Source: Candidatus Rokuibacteriota bacterium
GTDB lineage: Bacteria > Methylomirabilota > Methylomirabilia > Rokubacteriales > CSP1-6
Direction: 5' to 3'
DNA length: 64,000 nt
Assembly (NCBI GenBank): GCA_003220535.1
Contig: QHSU01000061.1
Span: forward strand, 1 to 64,000
The translations under genes and the position numbers were made by a program. This document shows positions 39,918 through 52,033 of this stretch, one piece after another. Each line of letters opens with the position of its first letter. Within the stretch, counting starts at the first letter, position 1. The notes under the pieces were generated by a model. It saw nothing but the letters and a program-made list of their open reading frames with translations. It did not search any database and had not been told where the DNA came from.

Positions 39918-42024
39918 CTTCCTCCCGCTGCTCGCGCTGATCCTGAACGTCTCCCTCGCGGGGATCACGCTCTTCCGCAACCCTGGGAGCCGGCTGAATC
40001 GTCTGTTCACCTACTTCGTCGGCGGCATGGCCGTCTGGAACCTGGGTGTCTTCATGCTGCGGCGATCCCCGGACGAGACGGCCGCGATCTTCTGGGAGAT
40101 CGTCATCCACACCGGGGTCATCGCGCTCCCGGCGTTCTACTACCACTTCGTCCTGATCTTCCTCGAGAGCACGACACGCCATCGGACCTCGCTGGTCGTC
40201 GTGTACACGCTGGCGATCGTGTTCAGCATCATCAACCTGAGTGGCTCGTCGCTCTTCATGAGCGGCGTGAAGTCGACGTACTGGGGCTGGGCCCCCGCGA
40301 CCGGCCTCCTGTACACGCCGTTCTTCATCTACTTCAACTTCTTCCTCATCTACGGGCTCTCGCATCTGGTCCGGGTCTACAAGGACGTCGACTCCAGCTT
40401 CCGGCGCAACCGCGCGACCCTGATCCTGCTGGGAACCCTGGTGAGCCTGGTCGGCGGCGTCATCGATTTCGCCCGGTTCATCCTCGCCCGGTTCGTGCCG
40501 GCGGCGGACCTCGTGTACCCGATGGGCATCCCCGCGAACATGATCTTCGCGCTGATGCTCGGGACGTCGATCGTCCGCTACCGCCTCTTCGACGTGAACG
40601 TGGTGGTGAAGAAGGGCGCGATCTACCTCCTGCTGTGGGGCGTGCTCACCTCCACGCTCGTGATGGCCGAGCAGTACGCAGACTGGGACCAGCTGAACCC
40701 ACTCTGGGTCATCCTGCCCCTGGGGTTCGTGATGACCATGCTCGTGAGCCCGCTCGGCCACCGGTTGGAGGAGCGGATCGAGCGTCTGATGTTCAGCCGG
40801 CGGCGCGGCTGCTACGAGACGCTCCTGGACCTCAGCAAGCGGATGGGCTCGATCCTGGATTTCGGGCGGCTCATGGAAACGCTCGTCCACGGGCTCGTGC
40901 GAGGGGTGCCGCTCACGCACTGCGTCCTGATGATCTACGACGCCCAGCGCAGCGCGTTCGAAGTCTACCGAGAGGACACGACCGTCGGCGAGGGCGCCGG
41001 GACCGTCTCGATCCGCGTCGACAGCCCGATCGTGCAGTGGCTGAACCAGAAGGGCCGTGTGCTGGTGAAGGAGGAGGTCAAGCTCAATCCCGAGATCGCC
41101 GTGTACTTCGAGACGGCCGAGGCCGAGCTCGACGCGATCAAGGCGGCGCTGATCGTGCCGCTGAAGATCGAGGGCAAGCTCACCGGCATCCTCCTGGTCG
41201 GCGAGAAGCTCTCCGGCGACATCTTCGACGATCAGGAGCTCGAGGTGCTCGCCGTCCTCGCCAACCAGGTCGCGATCTCGCTGGAGAACGCGCGGCTCTA
41301 CGAGGAGCTGTCGAACTCCAACGCGCAGCTCATGCAGGCGAGCCGGCTCAAGTCCCAGTTCCTGGCCAGCATGTCGCACGAGCTCCGGACGCCGCTGAAC
41401 TCGATCATCGGCTTCTCCAAGGTGCTGCTGAATCGTCTCGACGGCGAGCTGACCGAGCGGCAGGAGACCTACATCCGCTCGGTCCACAACAGCGGCTCCC
41501 ACCTCCTGCAGCTCATCAACGGCATCCTCGATTTCTCGCGCATCGAGGCCGGCAAGCTCGAGATGCTGTCCGAGGAGATCGACCTGCACGAGCTGATCGA
41601 CGAATGCATCGAGTCGTCGATGCCGCTCGCCCGCGGCAAGCAGCTGAAAGTCGAGAAAAACGTGCCGCTCGAGCTGCCGCCGTTGTCGGCCGATCGCACC
41701 AAGGTCAAGCAGATCCTCCTCAATCTCCTGTCGAATGCGATCAAGTTCACCACGCATGGACGCGTGCTCGTCAGCATCGTGGCCGAGCCGGACGCGGTCC
41801 GGGTGAGCGTCGCCGACACCGGCATCGGCATCCGCGAGGACGACCTCGCACGGCTGTTCGAGCCGTTCCAGCAGCTCGACAACCCGGTGGCCCGTAGCGC
41901 CGGGGGCACCGGCCTCGGGCTCGCGATCAGCAAGAAGTTCGTCGAGCTGCACGGCGGCCGCGTGTGGGCGGAGAGCCGTGAAAATCAAGGGTCCACGTTC
42001 CACTTTACGCTGCCATTGGTCTGA
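39904..42024 (+). CDS. 7TM-GAF sensor histidine kinase
   Basis: 706 residues from GTG 39904. The N-terminal ~240 residues make seven transmembrane helices of the HisKA_7TM (MASE-like) type, starting LALILNVSLAGITLF. A GAF domain (residues ~300-450, ending NQVAISLENARLYEEL) leads into a coiled coil, HisKA with H492 (MSHELRTPLNSIIGFSKVL) and HATPase_c (NLLSNAIKFT, VADTGIGI, GTGLGLAIS). Membrane sensor; the signal could be lipophilic. It overlaps the GNAT gene and precedes a soluble kinase by 15 bases. Confidence 0.9.
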   Translation: MTLHNFLPLLALILNVSLAGITLFRNPGSRLNRLFTYFVGGMAVWNLGVFMLRRSPDETAAIFWEIVIHTGVIALPAFYYHFVLIFLESTTRHRTSLVVVYTLAIVFSIINLSGSSLFMSGVKSTYWGWAPATGLLYTPFFIYFNFFLIYGLSHLVRVYKDVDSSFRRNRATLILLGTLVSLVGGVIDFARFILARFVPAADLVYPMGIPANMIFALMLGTSIVRYRLFDVNVVVKKGAIYLLLWGVLTSTLVMAEQYADWDQLNPLWVILPLGFVMTMLVSPLGHRLEERIERLMFSRRRGCYETLLDLSKRMGSILDFGRLMETLVHGLVRGVPLTHCVLMIYDAQRSAFEVYREDTTVGEGAGTVSIRVDSPIVQWLNQKGRVLVKEEVKLNPEIAVYFETAEAELDAIKAALIVPLKIEGKLTGILLVGEKLSGDIFDDQELEVLAVLANQVAISLENARLYEELSNSNAQLMQASRLKSQFLASMSHELRTPLNSIIGFSKVLLNRLDGELTERQETYIRSVHNSGSHLLQLINGILDFSRIEAGKLEMLSEEIDLHELIDECIESSMPLARGKQLKVEKNVPLELPPLSADRTKVKQILLNLLSNAIKFTTHGRVLVSIVAEPDAVRVSVADTGIGIREDDLARLFEPFQQLDNPVARSAGGTGLGLAISKKFVELHGGRVWAESRENQGSTFHFTLPLV

Positions 42025-42039
42025 GGAGACCGCCGCCGT

Positions 42040-44730
42040 ATGCCGGGACGTCCAGCCGACCAGAACGTGAAGATCCTCTACATCGAGGACAACCGCGAGA
42101 ACCGGATGCTCGTTCGCGCGGTCCTCGAGGCGGCCGGATACCTGATCGTCGACGCCGAGGACGGCCTGGCCGGGATCGAGGCGGCGATCCGCGAGGAGCC
42201 GGCGCTCATCCTGCTCGACATCAACCTCCCCGGGGTCGACGGGTACGAGATCGTGGCCATCTTGAAGTCGTTCCCGAATCTGGCCTCTACGCCGGTGATC
42301 GCCGTGACCGCCTACGCGATGCAGGGCGACCGTCAGCGGACACTCGTGGCCGGCTGCGACGGCTACATCCAGAAGCCCATCGACGTCGACGCCTTCCCCG
42401 GCCAGGTCGCCGATTTCCTGGGCGGCAAGCGCGAGCGGGTCGAGAGCCACGACGAAGGCGTCTACCTGCGCGAGCTGAACCAGCGGCTCGTCTACCGGCT
42501 CTTGAACCAGGTCGAGGAGCTCAAGCGGCTGAACCAGCACTTCGTGCGTCGGGCCTCGCAGCTCGAGGACCTGCACCACTCCATGCAGGACATCACCTCC
42601 GAGCTGGGCGTCGCCGGGATGCTCGAGAAGCTCCTCGGCGGGCTCTCGCAGGCGATCGGGAGCACCAGCCTGACGGTCGAGCTCAGCGAGCCGCCGGGCA
42701 TCCAGGTCGCCGTGCGCCGGGACACCGGCGCGCAGCCGCGGAGCGTCCTGGCCGGCACCGGCGCGCAGCCGCCCGACGACTGGACCGAGGTCGAGTGGAA
42801 GCTGCCCCTCAGCGTGCGCGGTCGCCCGCTCGGCGTGATGATCGCGCGACACGCGCTGCCCCCCGGCGCGAAGGCCGACGAGGAGCAGCTTCTCAAGATC
42901 GTCGCCGACCAGGTGGCGATCGCCGTCGAGAACGCGCGCCTCTACGAAGGCGTCATGCGTCGCGCGTCTGAACAGGAAAGCCTCGTCGAGTCCGGCCGGC
43001 TGCTCACCGGGACGCTCCAGGTCTCCGAGGTGCTGCATCGCCTCAGCGAGCTCGTGCGGAGCCGATTCGGCGCCGACGTGGTGCGGATCCTCATCCGCGA
43101 CGAGACCCCCGGCGCCTTCCGCGTCCACGCCCAGGCCGGGACGACCCGGACGCCCACGGAGACGGTGGAGCACGGCGAGGACGACGACGAGGGGCTCATC
43201 GGATGGATCGTCAAGCACCGCAAGCTCCTGGCGCACAGCGACGTCCTGCCCCAGCCCAGCGTGAAGTCCACCGCCTGGCTCGCCGACGAAGGGCTCGTGT
43301 CGTTCCTCGGACTGCCGCTCTTCCTCGAGAGCGAGCTCGTCGGAATCCTCACGATCCTCTACCGGCAGCGTCACGTGTTCACTCCCGAAGAGCAGGCCCT
43401 GGGTGAAGCGCTGGCGACCTCGGCGTCGGTGGCCATCCGTAACGCGCGCCTGTACGAGCAGACGCAGGAGCGACTGCGTCACACCGAGACGCTGCTCGTC
43501 GTGAGCCAGGACGCCAGCTCGACGCTGGAGCTGAGCGAGATCTTGCGGAGGACGACGCGGGCGATGGTGCGCACGCTCGGCGCCGACACCGGGGGTGCCT
43601 GGCTTCTGAGCGAGGACGGGAGTCGGTTCGTGCCGATCGTCGGCTACCACGTCCCCAAGGAGGTACTCGGAGCCCTCGAGAGCGCGAGCCTCAAATCGCT
43701 AGATCCCCGGGTGAGCGACTGGCGCCGCGTGGACGGGCCGGTGTACGCCAGTCGCAGCCAGGAGGACCCGCGGTTCAGTCATCCGATCGCCCGGCTGGTG
43801 CCGCACAAGTCCATCCTCATTCAGCCGTTGCGGTGGAAGGGGGAGAGCATCGGAGGCTTCGCGATCGCCTGGCTCAAGGAGTACCACCGCTTCACCGCTG
43901 AGGAGCTGCGGCTCGCGGAGGGCATCGCGCGGCAGGCCGCCGTGGCGAGCGAGAATTCACGGCTCTACGAGGGCGAGAAACAGCGCATGGCCGAGCTCCA
44001 GCGCACGCAGGCGCAGCTGATCCAGTCCACGAAGCTGGCGGCGATCGGCGAGCTGGCGGCGAACATCGCCCACGAGATCAACAACCCGCTGACGAGCGTG
44101 CTCGGCTTCGCCTCGTACCTCGCCGAGCAGGTCCCGCACGGTCAGCCGATGCGGGAGGAGCTCGACCTCATCCAGGAAGAGGCCGGACGCGCCCGCGATA
44201 TCGTGCGGGACCTCCTGCACTTCAGCCGGCAGCGCGAGTTCATCCCGCAGATCACCGACCTCAACGCGGTCCTCGAGCAGACGCTGTCCATGGTGCGCCG
44301 CCAGGGCGCGCTGGACGCGATCACGCTTCATGAGGAATACGCCTCGGGCCTGGCGCCCGTCGAGGTCGACGTGCCGCGCATCAAGCAGGTGTTCCTGAAT
44401 CTCATCAACAACGCGGTCTACGTCATGAAGGACAGCGGGGGCTCGCTCACCATCCGGTCGCGGGCCAATGGAGACATGGTGCAGGTCGAAGTGACGGATA
44501 CCGGCACCGGGATCGCGGCCGAGCACCGCGACCGCATCTTCGAGCCGTTCTTCACGACCAAGCCCGAGGTCAGCGGCACGGGGCTCGGGCTGTCGGTGAG
44601 TCTGGGGATCGTGCAAAGCCACGGCGGGACGATCGAGGTCCAGAGCGAGCTCGGTCGGGGCTCGACCTTCACGGTCAAGCTCCCGGCCAAGCCGGGCGCG
44701 ACGGCTCAGGACCCGGATCCCGGCGCTTAG
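42040..44730 (+). CDS. Hybrid receiver-multi-GAF histidine kinase
   Basis: 896 residues, no transmembrane segment. Order: receiver (D60 in LILLDINLPGVDGYE, KPID) at 1-125; coiled region; three GAF domains (~170-300, ~305-475, ~485-655), each ending in an E-N-A/S-R-L-Y-E helix; HisKA with H at NIAHEINNPLTSVLGFASYL; HATPase_c (NLINNAVYVM, VTDTGTGIA, GTGLGLSVSLGIV). An N-terminal receiver before GAFs and kinase suits an intermediate in a phosphorelay with the 7TM kinase upstream. Ends the rightward signalling operon. Confidence 0.9.
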   Translation: MPGRPADQNVKILYIEDNRENRMLVRAVLEAAGYLIVDAEDGLAGIEAAIREEPALILLDINLPGVDGYEIVAILKSFPNLASTPVIAVTAYAMQGDRQRTLVAGCDGYIQKPIDVDAFPGQVADFLGGKRERVESHDEGVYLRELNQRLVYRLLNQVEELKRLNQHFVRRASQLEDLHHSMQDITSELGVAGMLEKLLGGLSQAIGSTSLTVELSEPPGIQVAVRRDTGAQPRSVLAGTGAQPPDDWTEVEWKLPLSVRGRPLGVMIARHALPPGAKADEEQLLKIVADQVAIAVENARLYEGVMRRASEQESLVESGRLLTGTLQVSEVLHRLSELVRSRFGADVVRILIRDETPGAFRVHAQAGTTRTPTETVEHGEDDDEGLIGWIVKHRKLLAHSDVLPQPSVKSTAWLADEGLVSFLGLPLFLESELVGILTILYRQRHVFTPEEQALGEALATSASVAIRNARLYEQTQERLRHTETLLVVSQDASSTLELSEILRRTTRAMVRTLGADTGGAWLLSEDGSRFVPIVGYHVPKEVLGALESASLKSLDPRVSDWRRVDGPVYASRSQEDPRFSHPIARLVPHKSILIQPLRWKGESIGGFAIAWLKEYHRFTAEELRLAEGIARQAAVASENSRLYEGEKQRMAELQRTQAQLIQSTKLAAIGELAANIAHEINNPLTSVLGFASYLAEQVPHGQPMREELDLIQEEAGRARDIVRDLLHFSRQREFIPQITDLNAVLEQTLSMVRRQGALDAITLHEEYASGLAPVEVDVPRIKQVFLNLINNAVYVMKDSGGSLTIRSRANGDMVQVEVTDTGTGIAAEHRDRIFEPFFTTKPEVSGTGLGLSVSLGIVQSHGGTIEVQSELGRGSTFTVKLPAKPGATAQDPDPGA

Positions 44731-44788
44731 CGCCGCCCAGTTTCTTCGTTAAGTTTCTCACCACGACTCGCCGGTTCGAATCAACTCC

Positions 44789-44798
44789 CAAGTACCTG
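44789..44798. promoter_or_regulatory. CAAGTACCTG, candidate activator site
   Basis: Shares CCCAAGTAC-TG with the palindrome at 33324-33333 and lies 136 bases upstream of the -24 GG at 44934, almost the same distance as in the other promoter (131). Confidence 0.4.
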
Positions 44799-44931
44799 GA
44801 TAATATGACGTTACCGGGACGAGCTCATTTCCGGACTAAAAACGACAATAAATCAACCACTTACGGATATCAGCGTCCAGAAATATCAGGAAGAGATCTC
44901 AATATAATCAGCGTTTTATACATCAAACGGC

Positions 44932-44948
44932 TTGGTCCCACGCTTGCA
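44932..44948 (+). promoter_or_regulatory. Candidate sigma-54 promoter of the secreted protein gene
   Basis: TTGGTCCCACGCTTGCA: GG 44934-44935, 10 bases, GC 44946-44947. It differs from the promoter at 33462 in a few spacer bases only. Leader to ATG 45012 about 53 bases. The surrounding 280-base gap is unusually AT-rich and contains no gene. Confidence 0.62.
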
Positions 44949-45011
44949 CTCCTCATGGGCGAAGCCGATATATAGACATCGATTCGACAACAGGCACGAG
45001 GAGAGATAGCG

Positions 45012-45728
45012 ATGAGCGTGTGTTGGAAGAGCGCACTGACATGGAGCCTCCTGGGGCTGATGTTGCTCTTGTTCGCCCTGGTGTTCGGCCCGGCGCCAGC
45101 CCTTGCGAAGGAGGACGGTCCGGACGCCGTGCTCTATGAAGTTACGGAAGACATGTACCTCAAGGACGCGGCCGGTAACTTCGTAGCGAGTGTCGTTCCG
45201 GGCGGCCGGCGGACGGCGGTCGCTCAGCTTTCGGGCTGGGCGAAGCTGGGAACGCCACTCTGCCCCTCCTGGGTGCGCCTGCTCGTCCCGACGGCCAAGC
45301 GATGCGCGGTGAACGCGACGGGCGCGGACGATCTCAGCCTCGCGACCGGCAAGGGCACCGTCGGCGGGACGTTCGCGGTGGTGGTCCAGGGTGACAACAA
45401 GGTGGACGCGCCGGAGTTCGTGATCATGACCGGCACGTTTTCCGGTGACGCGGATCTCTCGCTCTCGCTCGCCGGAATCGCGCCGCTCGGGTCCATCACG
45501 AATGGCGTCGGCACCATCGACGTCAACGGCGACGGCGGCGCGGACTTGAAGTTCACGTTCAGCGGGACGTTCCGACTGCCCTTCTCGGTCAGCCAGGCGG
45601 GCCAGCGTGAAAAGGTGTCCCGCGGTCGCGACGCCTTCTACCTCGACGACCAGGGCCGGCTGGACCGGGTGAAGCACGACGAGCAGTCGCTCGGCGTGCC
45701 GACCGTCAAGCTCGAGATCAACTTCTAG
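45012..45728 (+). CDS. Secreted protein, paralogue of 38526-39227
   Basis: 238 residues, ATG behind GAGGAGAGA. Signal peptide TWSLLGLMLLLFALVFGPAPALA. Mature chain: AVLYEVTEDMYL, GWAKLGTPLCPSWVRL, RCAVNATGADDLSLATGKGT, FAVVVQGDNKVDAPEFVIMTGTFSG, DLKFTFSGTFRLPFS, GVPTVKLEINF. Glycine- and hydroxyl-rich beta strands with one cysteine pair (PLC...RC). No domain known. Controlled by a sigma-54-type promoter and followed by a strong terminator, so it is a monocistronic, regulated secreted product of the signalling hub. Confidence 0.75.
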   Translation: MSVCWKSALTWSLLGLMLLLFALVFGPAPALAKEDGPDAVLYEVTEDMYLKDAAGNFVASVVPGGRRTAVAQLSGWAKLGTPLCPSWVRLLVPTAKRCAVNATGADDLSLATGKGTVGGTFAVVVQGDNKVDAPEFVIMTGTFSGDADLSLSLAGIAPLGSITNGVGTIDVNGDGGADLKFTFSGTFRLPFSVSQAGQREKVSRGRDAFYLDDQGRLDRVKHDEQSLGVPTVKLEINF

Positions 45729-45751
45729 TCTGCGACTCCTCGTTGCCTGGC

Positions 45752-45785
45752 ACGGGCCCGAGCCGGAATACCGGCTCGGGCCCGT
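45752..45785. terminator. Strong hairpin terminator
   Basis: 15-bp perfect stem (45752-45766 with 45771-45785) and AATA loop, directly after the secreted-protein gene. It is probably bidirectional, since metH ends 45 bases further on. No T-run. Confidence 0.7.
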
Positions 45786-45801
45786 CGCGTCTCGGGCGCT
45801 T

Positions 45802-45824
45802 CCGAGCGCCCCTCGGGCGCTCGG
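45802..45824 (-). terminator. Hairpin after metH
   Basis: CCGAGCGCCC-CTC-GGGCGCTCGG, 10-bp perfect stem with 3-base loop, 6 bases beyond the metH stop on its coding strand. Confidence 0.55.
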
Positions 45825-45829
45825 CGACG

Positions 45830-49231
<3,402 letters not shown>

Positions 49232-49249
49232 AGAGTTATAGTAGCGCAC
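49232..49249. promoter_or_regulatory. 18-bp divergent, symmetric promoter for two leaderless genes
   Basis: The start codons of metH (leftward) and the CoA transferase (rightward) are 18 bases apart. TATAGT (49237-49242) on the plus strand has 7 bases to ATG 49250; TACTAT on the minus strand (49238-49243) has 6 bases to ATG 49231. The two -10 hexamers overlap. No clear -35 on either side. Confidence 0.55.
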
Positions 49250-50446
49250 ATGGTCACAGGGGCCCTCTCGCTCGACGGCGTCCGTGTCATCGATCTCTCT
49301 CGTGTCCTGGCCGGCCCGTTCTGCGGCATGCTCCTGGCGGACATGGGCGCCGACGTCATCAAGGTGGAGGACACGGGCTCGGGCGACGAGTCGCGCACCT
49401 GGCCGCCCCACAAGGATGGCGAGTCGGCCGCGTACCTCGTCATCAACCGCAACAAGCGCGACCTCACGCTCGATCTGAAGTCTCCGGACGGGGCCGACGT
49501 GCTCAGGACCCTCGTCAAGCGCGCCGACGTGCTCATCGAGAATTTCCGGACGGGCACGATGGAGGGGTTCGGCCTCGGCTACGACGCCCTGGCGGCGATC
49601 AACCCGGGCCTGATCTACTGTTCCATCTCGGCGTTCGGGCGGACGGGCCCCCGGAAGGACGGCGCCGGCTACGAGGCGCTCATGCAGGCGTTCAGCGGGA
49701 TCATGTCGATCACCGGCGAGCCCGACGGACCGCCGGTCCGCGCCGGCGTCTCGTTCCTCGATCTCACGACCGGCATCTTCTCCGCTTTCGGGATCGTCAA
49801 CGCGCTCTTCTACCGGGCGACGACCGGGCTGGGCCAGCGGGTGGACGGCTCCCTCCTGGAGACCGCCGTGACGCTGCTGAACTACCACGCGGAGGGCTAT
49901 CTCCTCACCGGCGCCGTCCCCAAGGCCCTCGGCTCATCCCACCCATCGCTCTCGCCCTACCGCAACTTCCGCTGTCGCGACGGTCAGTGGGTGTTCATCG
50001 CCGGTGCCAACGACCGGTTTTGGCAGCGGCTCGTGGCGGTCCTCGACCTCGGGGCGCTGCGCGACGAGCGCTTCGCGAGCAACCTCGGACGCGTGCGGCA
50101 CCGGGCCGAGCTGGAAGCGGTGGTGGCCGACGCGATCGCGAAGTACGATCGCGAGCCGCTGCTGAAGCTCCTCGAGGAGGCCGGGGTGCCGGCGACGCCG
50201 GTGAATACCGTGGACCAGGTCATGAACGATCCGCAGACGGCGGCGCGCCAGATGATCGAGCGGGTCCTGCACCCCCGGCTCGGCGAGATCCCCGTGATCG
50301 GGACGCCGGTGAAATACTCGCGGATGCGCCCGGGCGTCCGCACGCCCGCGCCGCTCCAGAGCGAGCACACCGACCAGGTCCTCGCGGAGCTCGGCTACTC
50401 CGCCGACGAGATCGGCGCGCTCCGGGCGAAGAAAGTGATCCGGTAG
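49250..50446 (+). CDS. CaiB/BaiF-type (class III) CoA transferase
   Basis: 398 residues. Start of fold VRVIDLSRVLAGPFCGMLLADMGADVIKVE is the family signature, with NRNKRDLTLDLKSPDG, CSISAFGRTGP and the catalytic aspartate in RAGVSFLDLTTGIFSAFGIV. It moves CoA between carboxylic acids, for example formyl-, succinyl- or carnitine-type donors; specificity cannot be told. ATG 49250 is 18 bases from the divergent metH start and probably leaderless. Confidence 0.92.
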   Translation: MVTGALSLDGVRVIDLSRVLAGPFCGMLLADMGADVIKVEDTGSGDESRTWPPHKDGESAAYLVINRNKRDLTLDLKSPDGADVLRTLVKRADVLIENFRTGTMEGFGLGYDALAAINPGLIYCSISAFGRTGPRKDGAGYEALMQAFSGIMSITGEPDGPPVRAGVSFLDLTTGIFSAFGIVNALFYRATTGLGQRVDGSLLETAVTLLNYHAEGYLLTGAVPKALGSSHPSLSPYRNFRCRDGQWVFIAGANDRFWQRLVAVLDLGALRDERFASNLGRVRHRAELEAVVADAIAKYDREPLLKLLEEAGVPATPVNTVDQVMNDPQTAARQMIERVLHPRLGEIPVIGTPVKYSRMRPGVRTPAPLQSEHTDQVLAELGYSADEIGALRAKKVIR

Positions 50447-50461
50447 GTCGTCGAGGGCGCC

Positions 50462-51088
50462 ACGCGACATCCGGGACTCGCGCTGCTCGTCCTGGCCGGC
50501 TGCCTCTTCGCCACGCCGGCCAGCGCCCAGCTCTACCGCTGGACCGACCCCGAGGGGGCCGTGCACTACACCGCCGACCTCTCCGCGATCCCACCCGCGT
50601 TTCGCGACGGCGCCACGCTGTTGAGCGCGCCGCAAGCGCGCCCGGCGGCGCCGCCGACCACCACGAGTGAGCCGGTTCCGCTCCAGCTCAGAGCCACCCC
50701 GGGAGCGCCGATCACCGTCGAGGTCCGCCTCAACGGTGTCGCGCTCACGTTGATCGTGGACACCGGAGCGGACCGTACGGTGATCTCGCCCGAGGCCCTC
50801 GAGCGCGCCGGGCTCGCGGGGCAGGCGGGACGCTCGATTCAAGTCGTCGGAGTCACCGGGACCACGACGGCGACGCTCGTGACCCTGCCGCTCCTTGACG
50901 TTGCCGGTGCCCGGATCGGGCCGCTGGCGGTGGTCGTCTATGCGCTGCCGGCATCGTTTCGCGGCGGGGAATCGTCGGGCGGGGCGTCGCCTGGCGCCGT
51001 CGACGGGCTCCTCGGCCGTGACGTGCTCGACGCCTTCACGCTCAGCGTGGACTCGGCCTCGGGCCGCGCCACGCTCACGGTGCGATGA
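50462..51088 (+). CDS. Secreted retropepsin-like aspartyl protease with DUF4124-type N-terminus (ACG start)
   Basis: 208 residues if ACG 50462 is the start. The frame after the CaiB stop (50444-50446) contains a good signal peptide (RHPGLALLVLAGCLFATPASA) and a DUF4124-like LYRWTDPEGAVHYT, but no ATG, GTG or TTG before it. ACG 50462 has GAGGG at 5 bases and gives the expected basic N-terminus. The protease domain has a single D-T-G-A (VDTGADRTVIS, D100) and VDGLLGRDVLDAF as the second strand signature, so it works as a dimer. Periplasmic. A GTG at 50561 would drop the signal peptide. Confidence 0.75.
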   Translation, partial: TRHPGLALLVLAGCLFATPASAQLYRWTDPEGAVHYTADLSAIPPAFRDGATLLSAPQARPAAPPTTTSEPVPLQLRATPGAPITVEVRLNGVALTLIVDTGADRTVISPEALERAGLAGQAGRSIQVVGVTGTTTATLVTLPLLDVAGARIGPLAVVVYALPASFRGGESSGGASPGAVDGLLGRDVLDAFTLSVDSASGRATLTVR

Positions 51089-51133
51089 GCGCTGGCCATC
51101 CCGAGCCGTCCGGGCGCAGCGCGCCGCCCGCCC

Positions 51134-52033
51134 TCAGCGCGGTTTCTTCACGCTGGGGCGCAGGCCGCTCATGCGGGCGATCACGTCGAAGACAACCGCG
51201 AAGTCGTAGTCGGCGAGGTCGAGCCCGCGAGCCGCGGTGAGCAGCTCGTCGGTGAGCGCGACCGTCGGAAGGGGTACGCCGAGCGCGCGTCCGGTCTGAA
51301 GCGCCAGGCCGAGGTCCTTCTGGATCATGTCCACGTCGAACAGGGCCTCCGCCGGCATGCCGAGGACGAACGGCCCGCGATACTTGAGCATCGGCGAGGC
51401 GATGACCGACTTGAGCAGCACCTCGACGGCGCGCTCGCGCTCGATCCCGGCCTTCTCGGCGAGCGCCACCGCCTCGCTGAACGCCAGCATCTGGACCGCG
51501 AGGCCCAGGTTCGTCGCGATCTTCATCGTCACCGCGAGCCCGAGCTCGCCGACGTGAGTGATCGTCGGCCCGATCGCCTGGAGATGGGTGCGAACCTTCT
51601 CGAGCGCGGCCGGGTCGCCGCCGACCATGAACGAGAGCTGGCCCGCCTCGAGCGTGACAGGACTGCCGGAGACAGGCGCGTCGATCAGCGCGGCGCCGCG
51701 CGCGGCGACCGCGTGGCCCAGCTCGCGCGTGACGTCGGGGCTGACCGTGCTCATCTCGGCCCAGACGGCGCCGGCTCGGAGGCCGGCGATCACGCCATCG
51801 GGGCCGAGAGCGATCGCGCGCAGCGCAACGCTGTCGGTCACCATGCTGAAGACGGCGTCCACCGCCTCGGCGACGGCGCGCGGCGACTTCTCGAGGGTGA
51901 GACCGGCGACGACCAGCGCACGGGCCTTCTCGGGCGTCCGGTTGTAGCCGACGACCCGACGTCCGGCGTCGAGCAGGCGCTTCGCCATGCGGCCCCCCAT
52001 GGTGCCGAGCCCGACGAAGCCGAGCGTCGCCAT
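51134..52033 (-). CDS. 3-hydroxyisobutyrate dehydrogenase-type NAD(P)-dependent oxidoreductase
   Basis: 299 residues. Rossmann loop GFVGLGTMGGRMAKRLLDAG with N-R-T (VGYNRTPEKA) for NADP, substrate loop DAPVSGSPVTLEAGQLSFMVGG, and the catalytic lysine in TMKIATNLGLAVQML. This beta-hydroxyacid dehydrogenase family oxidises hydroxyisobutyrate, tartronate semialdehyde and related acids. Its ATG overlaps the RidA stop (ATGA), so the two are coupled. Confidence 0.9.
   Translation of the reverse strand: MATLGFVGLGTMGGRMAKRLLDAGRRVVGYNRTPEKARALVVAGLTLEKSPRAVAEAVDAVFSMVTDSVALRAIALGPDGVIAGLRAGAVWAEMSTVSPDVTRELGHAVAARGAALIDAPVSGSPVTLEAGQLSFMVGGDPAALEKVRTHLQAIGPTITHVGELGLAVTMKIATNLGLAVQMLAFSEAVALAEKAGIERERAVEVLLKSVIASPMLKYRGPFVLGMPAEALFDVDMIQKDLGLALQTGRALGVPLPTVALTDELLTAARGLDLADYDFAVVFDVIARMSGLRPSVKKPR

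Noticed and set aside
39910..43650. A 1246-codon open frame on the minus strand
   Set aside because: It is antisense to two clear histidine kinase genes, shows His/Glu/Arg-rich mirrored composition and no domain; a codon-bias shadow in high-GC DNA.
44771..44795. T-loop-like GGTTCGAATC suggesting a tRNA
   Set aside because: The flanking bases do not pair as a T stem and no acceptor or anticodon arm can be built upstream.
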